Assembly (NCBI GenBank): GCA_022985045.1
Contig: CM040964.1
Span: forward strand, 2,567,654 to 2,631,653
Source: Macadamia tetraphylla
Taxonomy: Eukaryota; Streptophyta; Magnoliopsida; Proteales; Proteaceae
DNA: 64,000 bases
Direction of reading: 5' to 3'
The notes beneath the pieces are model-generated. The model saw only the letters and a list, made by a program, of their open reading frames with translations, was not told the DNA's origin and searched no databases. The translations under genes and the position numbers were made by a program. Below are positions 35,351 to 46,978 of the stretch, piece after piece. Position 1 is the stretch's first letter; every line of letters begins with the position of its first letter.

Positions 35351-36388
35351 CCTTCAATTTATCCCAAGAAGCACCTATATATGCTCATCATAGAAATAGT
35401 TCATCTTTTTACTATCTCACGATTCTCACCCATTGTTAAACCAGAGTCAAGATACAAAGATTTTTTACCCAAAACAGAGTAAGAATAAAATATAATACTG
35501 TGACTGGGACTACCCAACTACAACCCTAATTTTTCCTTACTCTCTTTGACATTTATGTTTTCCATCATTTCCATACTTCTGATAGATGACCTCTGTGGCA
35601 TAAATACGTGCAGAGGTCAATGTACTATCCGAAAAACAAAACTCTCACAGTTTCTTGACAACCCGCTACCCTACATATCTACATCAACCATTGGCAAGTG
35701 GCAAAATACGGCATTGAAAATCCAAACTATCGGAAGGGTGCACTCCAATGCTTGGAATACAAAGAGCGTCATGCCACAAGATACATATTTGAAAGGGGAA
35801 AAAAACATCAGATTAAACTAATTAGTATCTTTCAGCCATTCAAAGTGATAAGGTGCATGCTGAAGGCTTCAACAGGACAAGACAAAGACCGAAAGTCGTG
35901 GAATGAGACACTGAGAGACCTAAACATGGTGAAACAAAAGAAGAAGAAGACTCATCTATTGCATCCAAAATAGGTGGGGATAGGCTTGTTTGGTTTGAAT
36001 GAGTTGCAATTATCACAAATATGATAACTAACAAAGAGCACATCAGTTTTAAAGGTAAAATACATTTATATTTCAAAATGGGTAACTTCAGGTTTCCTCT
36101 TCCTACATTTTCCAACTCGAAGCAGTACCTTTGTTGTATATATAGGTACTCTTCCGAACAAAATAAACAAGAAAGAACAAATTGCAATTTCAGTCTTCTA
36201 ACAAGAAGGAATCAAACATGGACATCCAAGAATTACAAACCTTAATAGAAGAAACATGTTTGTCCTGTGTAGATTAAATAAACCAACACAATCTTATAAA
36301 TTTCACTTGCTCTACCGTGACCCCCCAGCATTTGGAGGGGATCGAAATCAAGTAGTAGTAGTATGGAACAAGAAATATTAATTTTTAC
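35351..36388. other. intergenic, possible old repeat remnant
   Basis: No supported host gene. Around 35860-36010 the plus strand reads DRKSWNETLRDLNMVK and then VGIGLFGLNELQL after a stop. It resembles degraded transposon coding sequence, but I cannot assign it. The part next to 36389 is probably nMAT3 3' UTR. Confidence 0.4.
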
Positions 36389-38710
36389 TCAGTGCACATC
36401 CAGAAAAGAAGTACAATCAATGTCCTGGAGGGAGATTTTTCCCAGGTATAAATCATTTGAGTGATCAGAACAGAGTTGGAGCATTTCCGGTTTAGACTCT
36501 CATGAATGGCTCCCATCCCAGGAACCCACTTGTCTTCATTCAATGGATTGACATTAAGACGGTTTTGCAGTAACCGGATCCGATAAACGCCAACATCTGT
36601 TCTATTGCAGAAGTGAGCCACACAAGAACATGGAGACTCGTCAGAAACTAATCTGATCAAAGTCATTGATAGTGTCCCATCCACAGGTTTTGGATCAGAC
36701 AGATTATTATCACCCATCATCTTGATCTCCCTCTCTGTTGGGAAGTGCACTTCTTCCAAACCAGTTGCATCAGAAACTTTCAGATCCTTGGTGTAATGCT
36801 TAATTGCCTCACGTTTGGTTGACTCATGCTTTTCTGCTAGTGTCAATAAACAGGAGAACCTTAAGTGGTAGGTGACAACCGTTTTTACCAAACTGAAGTT
36901 TCGGCAGCAACAGAAGAAGTCCAGCCATCTCCTACCTACACCTGCATACCACTTGATGATATCAGTATCTTCCAAAGGAATTAGTAATTTGATTGGCCTT
37001 GGACGCCCCATTGAATTTGTAAACCCAGCTAATTTAACCGCTTTCCTAACAAGATGAATTGGTGCAGCAACTCTGATACACAATTTTGTCAAATCCTCCA
37101 CTGTGCTCCTCGAGTAACTCTTTCTTTCTTCTTCTTCTATTCTCCTGCCTTCTTCCTCCAAAGCTTTTCTAGCTTGAACTGGATTCAAAAATTTGTTTAC
37201 TTGCTCTTCAAATTGGTCGTAAGCATCCACAAGCTGTTGGGGAAGCTGATTCCTAATATCTTTCAAAGTGAGAAAATCACCATATGACAGTTTCCGATGC
37301 CAATTTGAACGCTCTTCCAAGGAACCCAAGAACTCTTGCACCACTTCATCTGCCCAACCTCTAAAGATATCTCTGACCTGCATCTCAATATGGAAGTCAA
37401 ATTTGAACCCTTCAGCCCTCTTTAACTTCTTAAAAACGTGATTTAAAATTTTCAAACCCAGTTTTTTCTTCTCGTCTCCCTAGCATTTCTCAGCTCTAAA
37501 GCTCTACCCTCTTTCTGTTTAATGTATTTCTTCCGAGCCCTGATCGCTTTATCTGACAATGGAGGATGCAAAACTGAAGGTGGAACAGCCTGTAGTTCCA
37601 TTCCTAAAAAGGCAATCCTCTCTGATACTGCACTGTGGATTGTAGTCTTTAGTCTATCTACCTTTAGCTCCAATATCCCCTCTAAAAATTCTACAATTTG
37701 ATTCATTAAGTCTATCGTCAGTGGTTTCGAACCAGATGTTATCACCAGTATCTCATCCAAGTACCTAATTGCATACATTTTCACAGGTTTATGGAAAACC
37801 CTGGATGGAGGCAAAGAGGACTCCGAGGGATCGAATTTTGGATTGATACTGGCCATCTGCGTGCGGAGATCTTGCATTTCCTTATCCAGACTATTAAAGT
37901 AAACATTAATCAGAATTGGGGCGAGGTTACTTTCTTGGGGAAAGCCCCTTCCCATGGAAGAACCACCAAATTCAATCCTCACGGCTTCGGATTCGAAGAA
38001 TCTCCATATAAGATCAATCAGAAGCTTATCTTCTATCTTAGCTTGGATAAAGGAACTTAGTTTACGAAGATGTGGGGCATCAAATTTGTGAGGATGAAAG
38101 CAAACATGAAACCACCAGTTAGGGTTTTGGACAGAGTGTTTAAGGTACCTAATCGCGGTGTGCCGACCCATACCAACACGGCCGCCGTAAGCAAAAGTAG
38201 CGAAACGCTCATCGTAGACAATCTCCAGCACGAGTCGAACAGCTTCAATAACGACTTTTAGTTTCAGATTGGGGAGGACCAAGGAATCGCCTTTCTTTCT
38301 CGAGGACAGCATTCTGAAGCAACAAGCTTTGACGTCAAATCGATTTTCTCGAGTTCGCAAGCAGTGCGTTCCACGGAAAATCGCCGGGACACGGAGGCAT
38401 AAAGAGAAGAATCGGAGGAGTTTTCGCCATTAGGGCCGCGTCGAGGACAGAGGTTATCGGAGGCAGCCAGTAGAACGGAGGGCACAGAGACGACGTTGGT
38501 GATGAGATCGGAGAATTTTCCATGGCGGTACTGCTGGAGAACTAAGGTTTCGAGATCGGCTCTGCTTATAGGTTTGGTACAGCTTTCAAATTCGGAAATC
38601 TCCGGCGCCTGCGAAGAATTACCGTTGAGATGTACTGAATAGAATCGCAGACAAGAGAAGGCTGAAACCCTTGTTTTCGACGAAATAACTCGTCCGAGGT
38701 TCAAACGCAT
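36389..38710 (-). CDS. nMAT3: nuclear-encoded group II intron maturase, nMAT3-like, three frameshifts
   Basis: nMAT proteins are nuclear copies of group II intron maturases that splice mitochondrial introns. The gene is intronless, about 774 aa if frames are joined. It starts at the ATG at 38710 (MRLNLGRVISSKTRVSAF, a presequence-like N-terminus). RT-like motifs include GRVGMGRHTAIRYLKHSVQN and GRGFPQESNLAPILINVYF. The catalytic YxDD position reads YLDEILVITSG, so reverse transcriptase activity is unlikely. The maturase domain X follows (LVRKAVKLAGFTNSMGRPRP, FSCLLTLAEKHESTKREAI), then KWVPGMGAIHESLNRKC and, after a shift, DLYLGKISLQDIDCTSFLDV to the stop at 36389. Frame breaks at about 38348-38353, 37462-37467 (a six-base T run) and 36474-36479 each need one extra base. 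Sequence conservation across all frames suggests a real gene with sequence errors. Confidence 0.88.
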
Positions 38711-38806
38711 CGAAACCAAAGGAGATCAATTACGGGCGGGAAAGGAACCACCAAACCAAACACTAGCCACGACCGACCGAAGGGTCCATTCTGTTTTTAT
38801 ATGGGG

Positions 38807-39376
38807 CTGTGGCTTAAGTATGTTAATCGTTTCGATTTTGATGTATACAATTTGATTCGATTCAAGGCTAAATTTAATTGGTGAAACCAATATCAAATCA
38901 TTTAATAAACGATTTTATATATTAAAATCAAAATCATTTAGAAATAATTTCAATTTAAATGATTTTAAATAGTTTTCTTATATTTTTAAATTTTTATTAA
39001 TTTCTTTACCTTTAAATTTTTTTTTGAAATAGATATAATTTGTAACATTGATTGTTTATTGTTATATGTTTTTTAATAATTATTTAATATAAACTTAATT
39101 TTTTTATTGAAATATATGTAAAATTAAGATTGAATGACATAAAACACCTTGATTAACCAAAAAAAACTTAAACATATTACATTTATGTTAATCGATTTAG
39201 TGATTTATTTAAACAGTTTACTATTGGTTTAAAACTTTAAAACCGCAACCAAATCATTGTTTCAATTTTAAAACTAAAACTAAACCATTTAATAAACGGT
39301 TTTACAATTTTGACGTAAATGATTCAATTCAATTTCTGTTAATGATTTCGATTCCAAATGGCTACCTACTCTGACC
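38807..39376. mobile_element. possible hAT-like relic F
   Basis: From 38815 (TAAGTATGTTAATCG) to about 39368 (CGATTCCAAATGGCTACCTA), with weakly inverted ends resembling the other family members. Flanks match at only 5 of 8 bases. The interior repeats AAACCATTTAATAAACGGTT-like words. Boundaries are tentative. Confidence 0.4.
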
Positions 39377-40340
39377 CCCAACCGTAAATATGAAGAGCTA
39401 CAGGCAACCCTGCTTCGGTGCTTCCATAACTAATTTCGATTGTAAAAGTCAAAGAAGATCACCTTTTAGACTGTAACAGATGAAGGAAACATCCACGATT
39501 CACATTTCACAGAGACTATATATTCATATTTACTAGTAAGAACTCAAGAAGATGCTTCCATCCCCTTAGAAGAAAGGAGAAAAAAAAGGGCATTGAAGCT
39601 ACAGTAGAACTCGATTTACGTATTAGTTTTATCGAAAATGCAGTCACTTACGTCAGATATTAGGTCATAAATTGGGTGGAAGATAGAGGGGTAAGGAAAT
39701 GTTGGATGTGTGATTAGTAGTTGCATTTGTATTTATTCTTTACTGCGATTACCTCATGCATTAGAACATTCATTCACCAACCTTTCCCTAAGAACCAGGA
39801 AGGCAGATCCCCCCTCAAGAGGATCCATTCTCTTGCTCAAAACTTGTCGTAAGGCACAGCATACACAAAAACTGAGACATCCTATTTACACAATGGTGGT
39901 AGCCAGATCGAATGGCGACAGAAGTTGCCTCCCGCACTCGGTAGATTGGAATTGGGAGGGTTGCAGCTGCCCCAAGACAAAATAAGAAGCTCCTTCGCAC
40001 CTTCAATGTCTAACCAAGATTTTTTTAACTTAGGTTCCGCTCGTTTTCAGGTAAAGATTTTCCCCCAGACCCCCTTGGCGGGTTGGGAAAAATCTATCTG
40101 AAATCTTTCTTTTACGTGCTTCTTACTGGGAAACAAACAAACAAAGCCTAAGAAGAAACAGAGGTGCTAACCTTTTTGTTCAAACGAGGTGCTGGGAGCA
40201 ATGGGTGGGGGAATAGATATTTTTTTTTTCTTCAAACTAGTGATATATATTCAAAATTGGAAGAGAATGATGGCAGCTTGATTGCCATCTTGTTCCATGG
40301 ATAATTCTGGCAAAGCACATTTGGGACAGAACTGACAGTA
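39377..40340. other. intergenic between nMAT3 and RPL11
   Basis: No gene recognised. The right part (from about 40160) is probably RPL11 3' UTR. A short foldback lies at 40031-40150, where TAGGTTCCGCTCGTTTT pairs imperfectly with AAACAAACAAAGCCTA. Confidence 0.5.
40031..40150. repeat. 120-bp foldback (MITE-like) element
   Basis: The ends TAGGTTCCGCTCGTTTT and the reverse complement of AAACAAACAAAGCCTA are similar but not identical. This suggests a small Harbinger- or hAT-like MITE. Target duplication not certain. Confidence 0.4.
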
Positions 40341-40623
40341 TCACACAAGTGCCTTCTTCTTGGGTTCAAGAACTGGAGGATCAATATCGATTCCCATATT
40401 AGCAGCAGTGCCCGCTATAATTCTCATGGCTGACTCAATGCTTGAACAGTTCAAGTCCGGCAACTTCTCTTCTGCAATTTTTCGTAATTGGTCAATCGTG
40501 ATTTTCCCAACTTTCTCTAACTTCGGATCTTTGGAACCTTTCTGCACTCCTGCACATCCAATGGTCAATTGAATAAAGGTATTTTGGTAATGATGTGAGC
40601 AAACAAAAATGTTCAATTTATTT

Positions 40624-40675
<52 letters not shown>

Positions 40676-43639
40676 TCATCTATATTCTGTGACTTTGCCA
40701 TACAACAAGAAGCCATAAATGCTACACTTCACTGGTGTAAAGAATTCTTATGAAAAAATGACATAACACAAAACCACAGGCACTAATCTTCAACCACATT
40801 GTCCTTGCATGCATCATTTAATTTTAGGGCAACATGGCGTGGTGTAAACTGTTAAGAGTAGAAATATAATGTTTCTCTCACATAGCATCCCTATTAAATA
40901 AGGCCTAGAAGCAGAAGCAACTGAGGAGGGGGACTAGTTTCAAGATTAATATTGATTTGGTAAATAGTGAAGTAAGGCCCTATAAAGATGTCTATTACGG
41001 ACTTGGTCTCCTACAAAATGCAGAAGCTTTGGTCTGAAGCATACTAAATATCATCTTAGTTTGGAAATCAATAAACCAAGCAGAGCCACTTATACTGACA
41101 TTAAACCATCAAAGCCACAAGAAAGTACATTAAGTATAGGCACTAAAGCTTTCTATGCAGGAACCAATGATAGCATTGACAAAAGAAGTGATATAACGCA
41201 AGTAATAGGCCCCAAAATGAAAATGAAGAACTGGATGTCTATCTTGGTTACAGAAAGCTGCAAATGGATTGGAATGATAGAATAGGATGCATGCGTTCCA
41301 TTCCAAATCAATATGAAAAGACTTAGTTGCATTGAGTCTATAATTAGTAACATCGCTCATCAAACCAAATACTCAAGAGAAGATATCAATCTAACACATA
41401 TGAAAAACATTAAAGCTTTGATATTGACTTCAGAGCTATTAATCACCTCAAATCAGAACTCTGAATGACACTAACTACCCTAAATATGATACAGGTTGGG
41501 GTTTAGGGTGAAGGAAGAATCAAAGTAAATAAACTAACACAACAACAATGAACATACATGATTCACCAATTGGTCCTATATTTAAAGATCACAAGGGATG
41601 CAAGGACAAACTTAAGCTCCCCAGGGCCAGAATCCTAGAATAGTTCTCTAAATAAATAAATAAACTTCAAGTCATGACCCACACAAAACTCAATCATTAC
41701 TGTTGCATCCTTGACCATCCCTGAGGTTTCCCTTCCAAGTACAGCTTAGGAACCTAAGACTAGCACATAGACCAAGATAGAAAGCCAGGCAGAAGAGCTG
41801 TTCCCACGAGAGCCTTCCACCCAAATCTCCTATTCTCATCAACTCACCCTGGTCTTCTTTGTCCTGAAGTACCAAAACATCTTAAAAAGCCTAGTTACTT
41901 ATATTACCAAAATGCTTGTAACCTAATGAAAGAATTAGCAGTAGTTAGATGAGTTTAGAACTAGTTACATAAGTACAATGCAGGATGTTATGTAAGCAAA
42001 TGGAAAAATAAATAAAAAAGGATTTATAAATCCTCTTAATGACACGACCATGAGCTTCCAATCATAATGTGGGGCCAGACGGCCAGTAGACTTTCAACAG
42101 GGATAAACAAGAAGAAAGCCATTTTTATCTCTTTCCAGCATCCTAGCGGTTGTCAAGCTGGCACCATGTTGTGCAACAAGCAGAAATTCTGGCTACAAGG
42201 TTAAATAACACAAATGCCTACTCACCCATTTAACACAAAATTCAAAACCAGAATAGTTGTGTCAATCAAAGAGAATAGCCCTTGAACGATTGATCATTGA
42301 TCAAAGTGAGACCAACAACGATAAAAGAACAAGAATACAAGATACAACCAGTGATGCATGCGACTATCATTAAAATTTACAAGAGAATAAATAAGAACAT
42401 ACCAGCAGCCTTGAGCAGAAGAACAGAAGCAGGTGGAGTCTTCAGAATAAATGTAAAGCTTTTGTCCTGTAAGTGCAAATTTAATGTAACATGAAATCTT
42501 CAAATGAGCATGGATATCAGAAAGTATTATTTTGACCCCCTATCGGAACAGGAAACATCAACTAACATCTAAAATCAAAAGAAAGATAATAAGAACCTAA
42601 AATATGGCCTGTTCCTTCAGAATTTAATAATTACTGCATTACACCAGAACTGTGGAAACTTAGTAATCTCTATACGGACTATACACACTATTTATCCTTT
42701 TATTGATAGGAAAGAAAAACTTATTCAAGTGAAATCCGAAATTCTCTATGGTATGTACTGGTACATGCATGTAAAGCAAGAGAATGAGACCCTAAACTGG
42801 ATCAATCCCATTATTCAAAAAGGGTTCCTCAAAAAAACAGAAAGAACAAGAGGTCCGAACCAAAGTATTGATCATTGTACTACCAAAGAATATAAGGAGT
42901 CAAAAGTAAAGAAATAAAATAAAAATTATCCAAGAAAGCCATCAACTTACTTCATAGACTGTAATTTCTACAGGAATCACATAACCAGCCTTTTCAGCAG
43001 TCCTTGCATTATAATCTTTACAGAAAGCCATGATATTGACACCCTTAGAACCAAGGGCCGGGCCAACGGGTGGTGCAGGTGTGGCCTTGCCTGCCTCTAG
43101 AGCAAGCTTAATCACTCCAGTCACTGTACCGAAAACAATGATAAACAAAGAAGGAGAGGAAGTGAACAAATTAAAGCAATATATTGCAACATACAATAGC
43201 TGATAAAGAAAGATTCAACACCCAAATAAGAGCCCCCCCAAAAAAATGTATGAAGAAATGAATTAATACTGGCACACAGTAAGTTTAAAATCCACAATTA
43301 ATGGCATCCCCTAAAACTTCACAGGCAATGAAGTCTGACTACTGAATAAAAAATAAATAAATAAAGCAAACCAATTCAAGAAAACGAGCATCTTCACACT
43401 CCAATTAATGTCAGAATAACATAGGGCAAGAATTTGAAGAAACTAAACACAGTCATACCTTTCTTGGCTTTTCCCCCAGGTTTGGGAGGCGCCATCGATT
43501 TCACAGTAAGAGACCTCGGAGCTGAAACCATAGACTGTTTTCTACTGGCAACAGAGTAGAAAGATGCGTCTTTGACGCCAAGCTTACAGACGCAGGGAAG
43601 AAAGAGGTTGGAAGCTTGCCATAAATTGGAGGACGACAT
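40341..43639 (-). CDS. PRPL11: 50S ribosomal protein L11, chloroplastic
   Basis: Plastid ribosomal protein L11 binds 23S rRNA in the GTPase centre. Exons (minus strand) are 43459-43639, 42951-43123, 42403-42466 and 40341-40549, all GT-AG, phases consistent, total 208 aa. Exon 1 encodes a transit peptide from MSSSNLWQASNLFLP and then MAPPKPGGKAKK. Exon 2 has VTGVIKLALEAGKATPAPPV, GPALGSKGVNIMAFCKDYNA; exon 3 DKSFTFILKTPPASVLLLKA; exon 4 GKITIDQLRKIAEEKLPDLN and the L11 C-terminal motif AMRIIAGTAANMGIDI. Length and motif order are normal for plastid L11. The third intron contains a compound (TG)n(AG)n microsatellite. Confidence 0.96.
40623..40675. repeat. (TG)n(AG)n microsatellite in RPL11 intron 3
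   Basis: A compound dinucleotide repeat, TG units followed by AG units, about 50 bases long and about 75 bases upstream of the last exon in gene direction. Confidence 0.85.
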
Positions 43640-44043
43640 GAGATTTGCGAGAGAGGGAGGTGATGGGTGGACAGAGACGCCATGACCGGAGGAGTGGCAA
43701 AATTGATAAGGCTTGTAGCTCTTGAAAAGGTTTAATTTTGGTTGGAATTCTCTCAGTCCGAGTCCCGAGTCCCGAGTCCCGAGTCTAATAAATTTTGGGC
43801 AAGAGATTTTCCTTTTCCGACCCGCTAGGGTATCTACACAGAGAAGCGCAAGCGTACGATGTGCAACTGGACAGAAAACTGAATCCCGTCAATGGGAGAA
43901 ATCAAAAAAACGCAAGGGGCAATCACGCTCCCTAATCGCGCACCTCAGCTTGCATAAGCTATGTTTGGAAGCCAACAAAAAGACAAAGAAAAAGAAAAAG
44001 AAAAGAAAATAGTGCACCCTCACCCATTTGAAACCCAAAAACC
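43640..44043. other. RPL11 upstream region
   Basis: About 400 bases upstream of RPL11, probably promoter and 5' UTR. A small tandem GAGTCCC repeat lies at about 43758-43783 and an AAAGA-rich tract at about 43979-44008. Confidence 0.55.
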
Positions 44044-44375
44044 CACCTCTTTAGGGATGTCAAAAAGTCTGGTCCGCTCGAACCCGCCCTGAATCCGGTC
44101 AGCCTTGAGGTAAGTGTTTCAGCCCATGGAGATCCCCCATTTGAAAGCCAAAAACCCACCCCTGTGAATGTCAAAAAAGTTTGGCCAGCCCAAACCTACC
44201 CTACCTAGCCGCGCTGAGCAAGATCAAGGGCTGGGCTAAGTGTTTCAGCTCATGGGGTGAACTTGGACTAAAATTTTCAGGCCTGATGCAGAGTTGGGCT
44301 TTGGCTGAGTTAAGAAACCTTAAAGTTGAGTTGAGGTTTTAAGAAACCCAATTCATTGACATGCTTATCCACCCC
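44023..44375. mobile_element. hAT-like relic H with internal duplication
   Basis: TTAGGGATGTCAAAAAG at 44051 and ATTGACATGCTTA ending 44367 form imperfect inverted ends of the family seen at 1327 and 6460. The stretch around the left end is repeated 113 bases on (44023 and 44136: CCCATTTGAAA, then AAAAACCCACC, then a TGTCAAAAA end). This suggests a local duplication or nested copies. Target duplication is not clear. Confidence 0.45.
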
Positions 44376-44721
44376 CTTGTGCCTATATGTGCCCACTCAT
44401 TGGCCTCTACACTAGCATATGAGCCATGTGACCAAGAAGTTTATTTTCCTAAAAAGTAAATTACAAAAATGGCAAGAGAGTGCTATGGTGCAACATATTC
44501 GCTCCACTGCACTAATATGAGGGAGTGGATCGGTTTGAGGAATCAGATCAAATCAATCGAGTTTGATCGGTAGTAGCGTTGATTGGTCCCAACTTTTGAC
44601 CGATACTATATCGATAGATTGGTATAGATAAAAGGTAAAATGGTCAAAAAATGATTTTAAAAGTAAAGTCAAGGATACTTTTGCCCGAATCAAGGCGATC
44701 CAAATCAATATTGACGTTGAC

Positions 44722-45470
44722 TAGGGATGCCAATTGGTCGGTTTGGTTTGGTTTTCATTCGGGTTGAATCGATTTTGGTCTAGGAATGAGGGAGACCAAA
44801 ACCAATCCATTAAGGAACTTTGGTTTTAGTTGGTTTCGATTTTGATCCGATTTGGTTTCGGTTTATTTTGGTTTTTCAATATCGGGTTAATACTAGTTTA
44901 GATTGGTTTAGTATTGAGCTTAAACCATAATGAAATCTTACATTCATAACTTAGTGACAAGATTTGATAAAAAAAACATTTTAAATTATATGATTAAATC
45001 ATGATTTATCGTTGTAAGGGAAAGATAATTAATATTGAAACCAATGGATAACTAATTATTAAGAAGATAACTAATTTTGAAATCACAAAATGAACCTTAT
45101 TATTCAACCATTCATTTAAGTATCCAACTAGTTTTGTATAATGAACAAGGAAATCAATAGAAGCATTATTACAATTTTAAATCAATTTATTTATTCATAA
45201 TCTAATATTGATTTGTAATAATTCCTCTTACAATAAAAAATATTCTTACTAATATTATAAAAGATAGATAGTTAATTCATCAATTTATAATCTTATAATC
45301 ATTTATTTTTTTATATTTTCATTCGATTTGATTTCGATTTGATTATTAATCGATTTAATTTAACCGATTTTTAATGCTCAACATACCTCCGTTCACAATC
45401 AATCTAAGAAAGATTGATTTGGTTCTGTTCGAGTTTTATCGATCAGATTGGTTAGGTTTTGACAACCCTA
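44722..45470. mobile_element. hAT-like relic G
   Basis: Starts TAGGGATGCCAATTGG (44722) and ends TTTTGACAACCCTA (45470). The interior is built of GGTTTTGGTTTCGG-type words on the left and AACCGATTT-type on the right. The 8-bp flanks do not match, so the family call rests on the ends only. Confidence 0.5.
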
Positions 45471-45959
45471 TTTCTCATATTGAATATCGAGTTGTCAGAT
45501 ATTGATGAGGAAGCACTATTTGCGGGATGGGGGCTATGATCATATCATGGATCATTTTCTCGAGAAAAAAAATTATTGTGGGATCAGATTGAACGAATTT
45601 TGGACTAAGGTCAATATGGTCGACGGTCTCCGGCATCTGCCATTGAGTATTGACTGTTGAAAGAAATGTTGAACTTTGAAATCTTGTAAGTTTACTGTCA
45701 TACAAGAGGTGCAGGACAGGGTCACACTCACAGGAGACGCAGCTCCCTTATTTCAGTTTCAAACAGTGCAACTTCAGAATAACAGGAGCATTTTACCGAT
45801 TTCTGATATCGGATTTCCGTGGGACGGGTACGGGGCCGGGGAAAGAGAAGAAGGAAGCCCTAGCTCTTTCTTCTTCTTCTTCTTCTTTTCCCCATTTTTG
45901 AGGAGGCCTAGGGGGAAGAGGGGACTGACTTTAGAAAAACTAGTACACGGAAGAAAGAA
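45471..45959. other. TTG1 upstream region
   Basis: About 490 bases between relic G and the TTG1 start, likely promoter and 5' UTR. There is a TTC run near 45868-45886. Open frames running from here into TTG1 are out of frame with the WD40 protein. Confidence 0.5.
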
Positions 45960-46978
45960 ATGGAGAACTCGACCACCCAAGAATCCCATCTCAGGTCGGA
46001 TAATTTCTTCACGTACGACTCGCCGTACCCAATCTATGCGATGGCCTTCTCTTCTTCTCCAGCCCTTCTTCCGAAAAAACCCACCGTATCGCCGTCGGTA
46101 GCTTCTTGGAAGAGTACAACAACAAAGTCGACATCGTCTCCTTCGACGATGAAACCCTAACTTTCAGAACCAATCCCAATCTCTCTTTCGACCATCCTTA
46201 CCCCCCGACCAAGCTCATGTTCCACCCCCTCCGGAACTCTTCCGAGCTTCTGGCCTCCACCGGGGATTATCTTCGACTCTGGGAAGTTCGTGACAATTCG
46301 ATTGAGCCCAGATCTGTTTTCAACAACTGCAAGACCAGCGAGTTCTGCGCCCCGCTTACTTCGTTCGATTGGAATGAATTGGAGCCCCGGAGGATTGGTA
46401 CTTCGAGCATAGATACAACCTGCACGATTTGGGACATAGAAAGAGGCGTCGTCGAGACGCAACTTATCGCGCACGATAAGGAGGTCTACGACATCGCCTG
46501 GGGTGAGGCCGGGGTGTTTGCTTCCGTTTCGGCTGATGGGTCCGTTCGGATGTTTGACTTGAGGGATAAGGAGCACTCCACGATTATCTACGAGAGCCCT
46601 CTTCCTGATACGCCGCTGCTTAGATTGGCGTGGAACAAGCAGGACCTGAGGTACATGGCCACCATCTTGATGGATAGCAATAAGGTGGTGATTTTGGATA
46701 TTCGTTCACCAACCATGCCGGTCGCTGAGTTGGAAAGGCACCAGGCGAGCGTCAATGCCATTGCCTGGGCACCGCAGAGTTGCCGACACATCTGCTCTGC
46801 GAGTGATGACACTCAGGCTCTCATTTGGGAGCTGCCCACAGTTGCCGGTCCAAGCGGTATCGATCCCATTCTGGCATATTCTGCGGGGTCCGAGATTAAC
46901 CAGCTGCAGTGGTCGGCAGCTCAGCCTGATTGGATTGCCATTTCATTCGCCTCCAAAATGCAGTTGCTCAAGGTTTGA
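45960..46978 (+). CDS. TTG1: TTG1 WD40-repeat protein, one frameshift near the 5' end
   Basis: TTG1 is the WD40 scaffold of MYB-bHLH-WD40 complexes controlling trichomes, root hairs, seed coat mucilage and anthocyanin/proanthocyanidin synthesis. Start ATG at 45960 gives MENSTTQESHLRSDNFFTYD, then SPYPIYAMAFSS, the conserved N-terminus. At 46074-46079 (six A) the frame breaks; one further A would join it to THRIAVGSFLEEYNNKVDIV. The rest is almost identical to Arabidopsis TTG1 as I remember it: HPYPPTKLMFHP, SIDTTCTIWDIERGVVETQL, AHDKEVYDIAWGEA, SADGSVRMFDLRDKEHSTII, LERHQASVNAIAWAPQSC, IWELPTVAGPSGIDP, ending SKMQLLKV. Joined length is 339 aa against 341 in Arabidopsis. Single coding exon. 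The C-terminal part, essential in known mutants, is complete. The single-base loss in a homopolymer is more likely a sequence error than a null allele. Confidence 0.95.

Noticed and set aside
35546..35973. Two overlapping 91-codon plus-strand frames
   Set aside because: Weak resemblance to degraded transposon sequence only; no domain, no splice support.
45676..46101. 141-codon plus-strand open frame over the TTG1 start
   Set aside because: It lies in a different frame from the conserved TTG1 N-terminus beginning at 45960.
46157..46812. Minus-strand open frames of 74-139 codons
   Set aside because: They are antisense shadows of TTG1.
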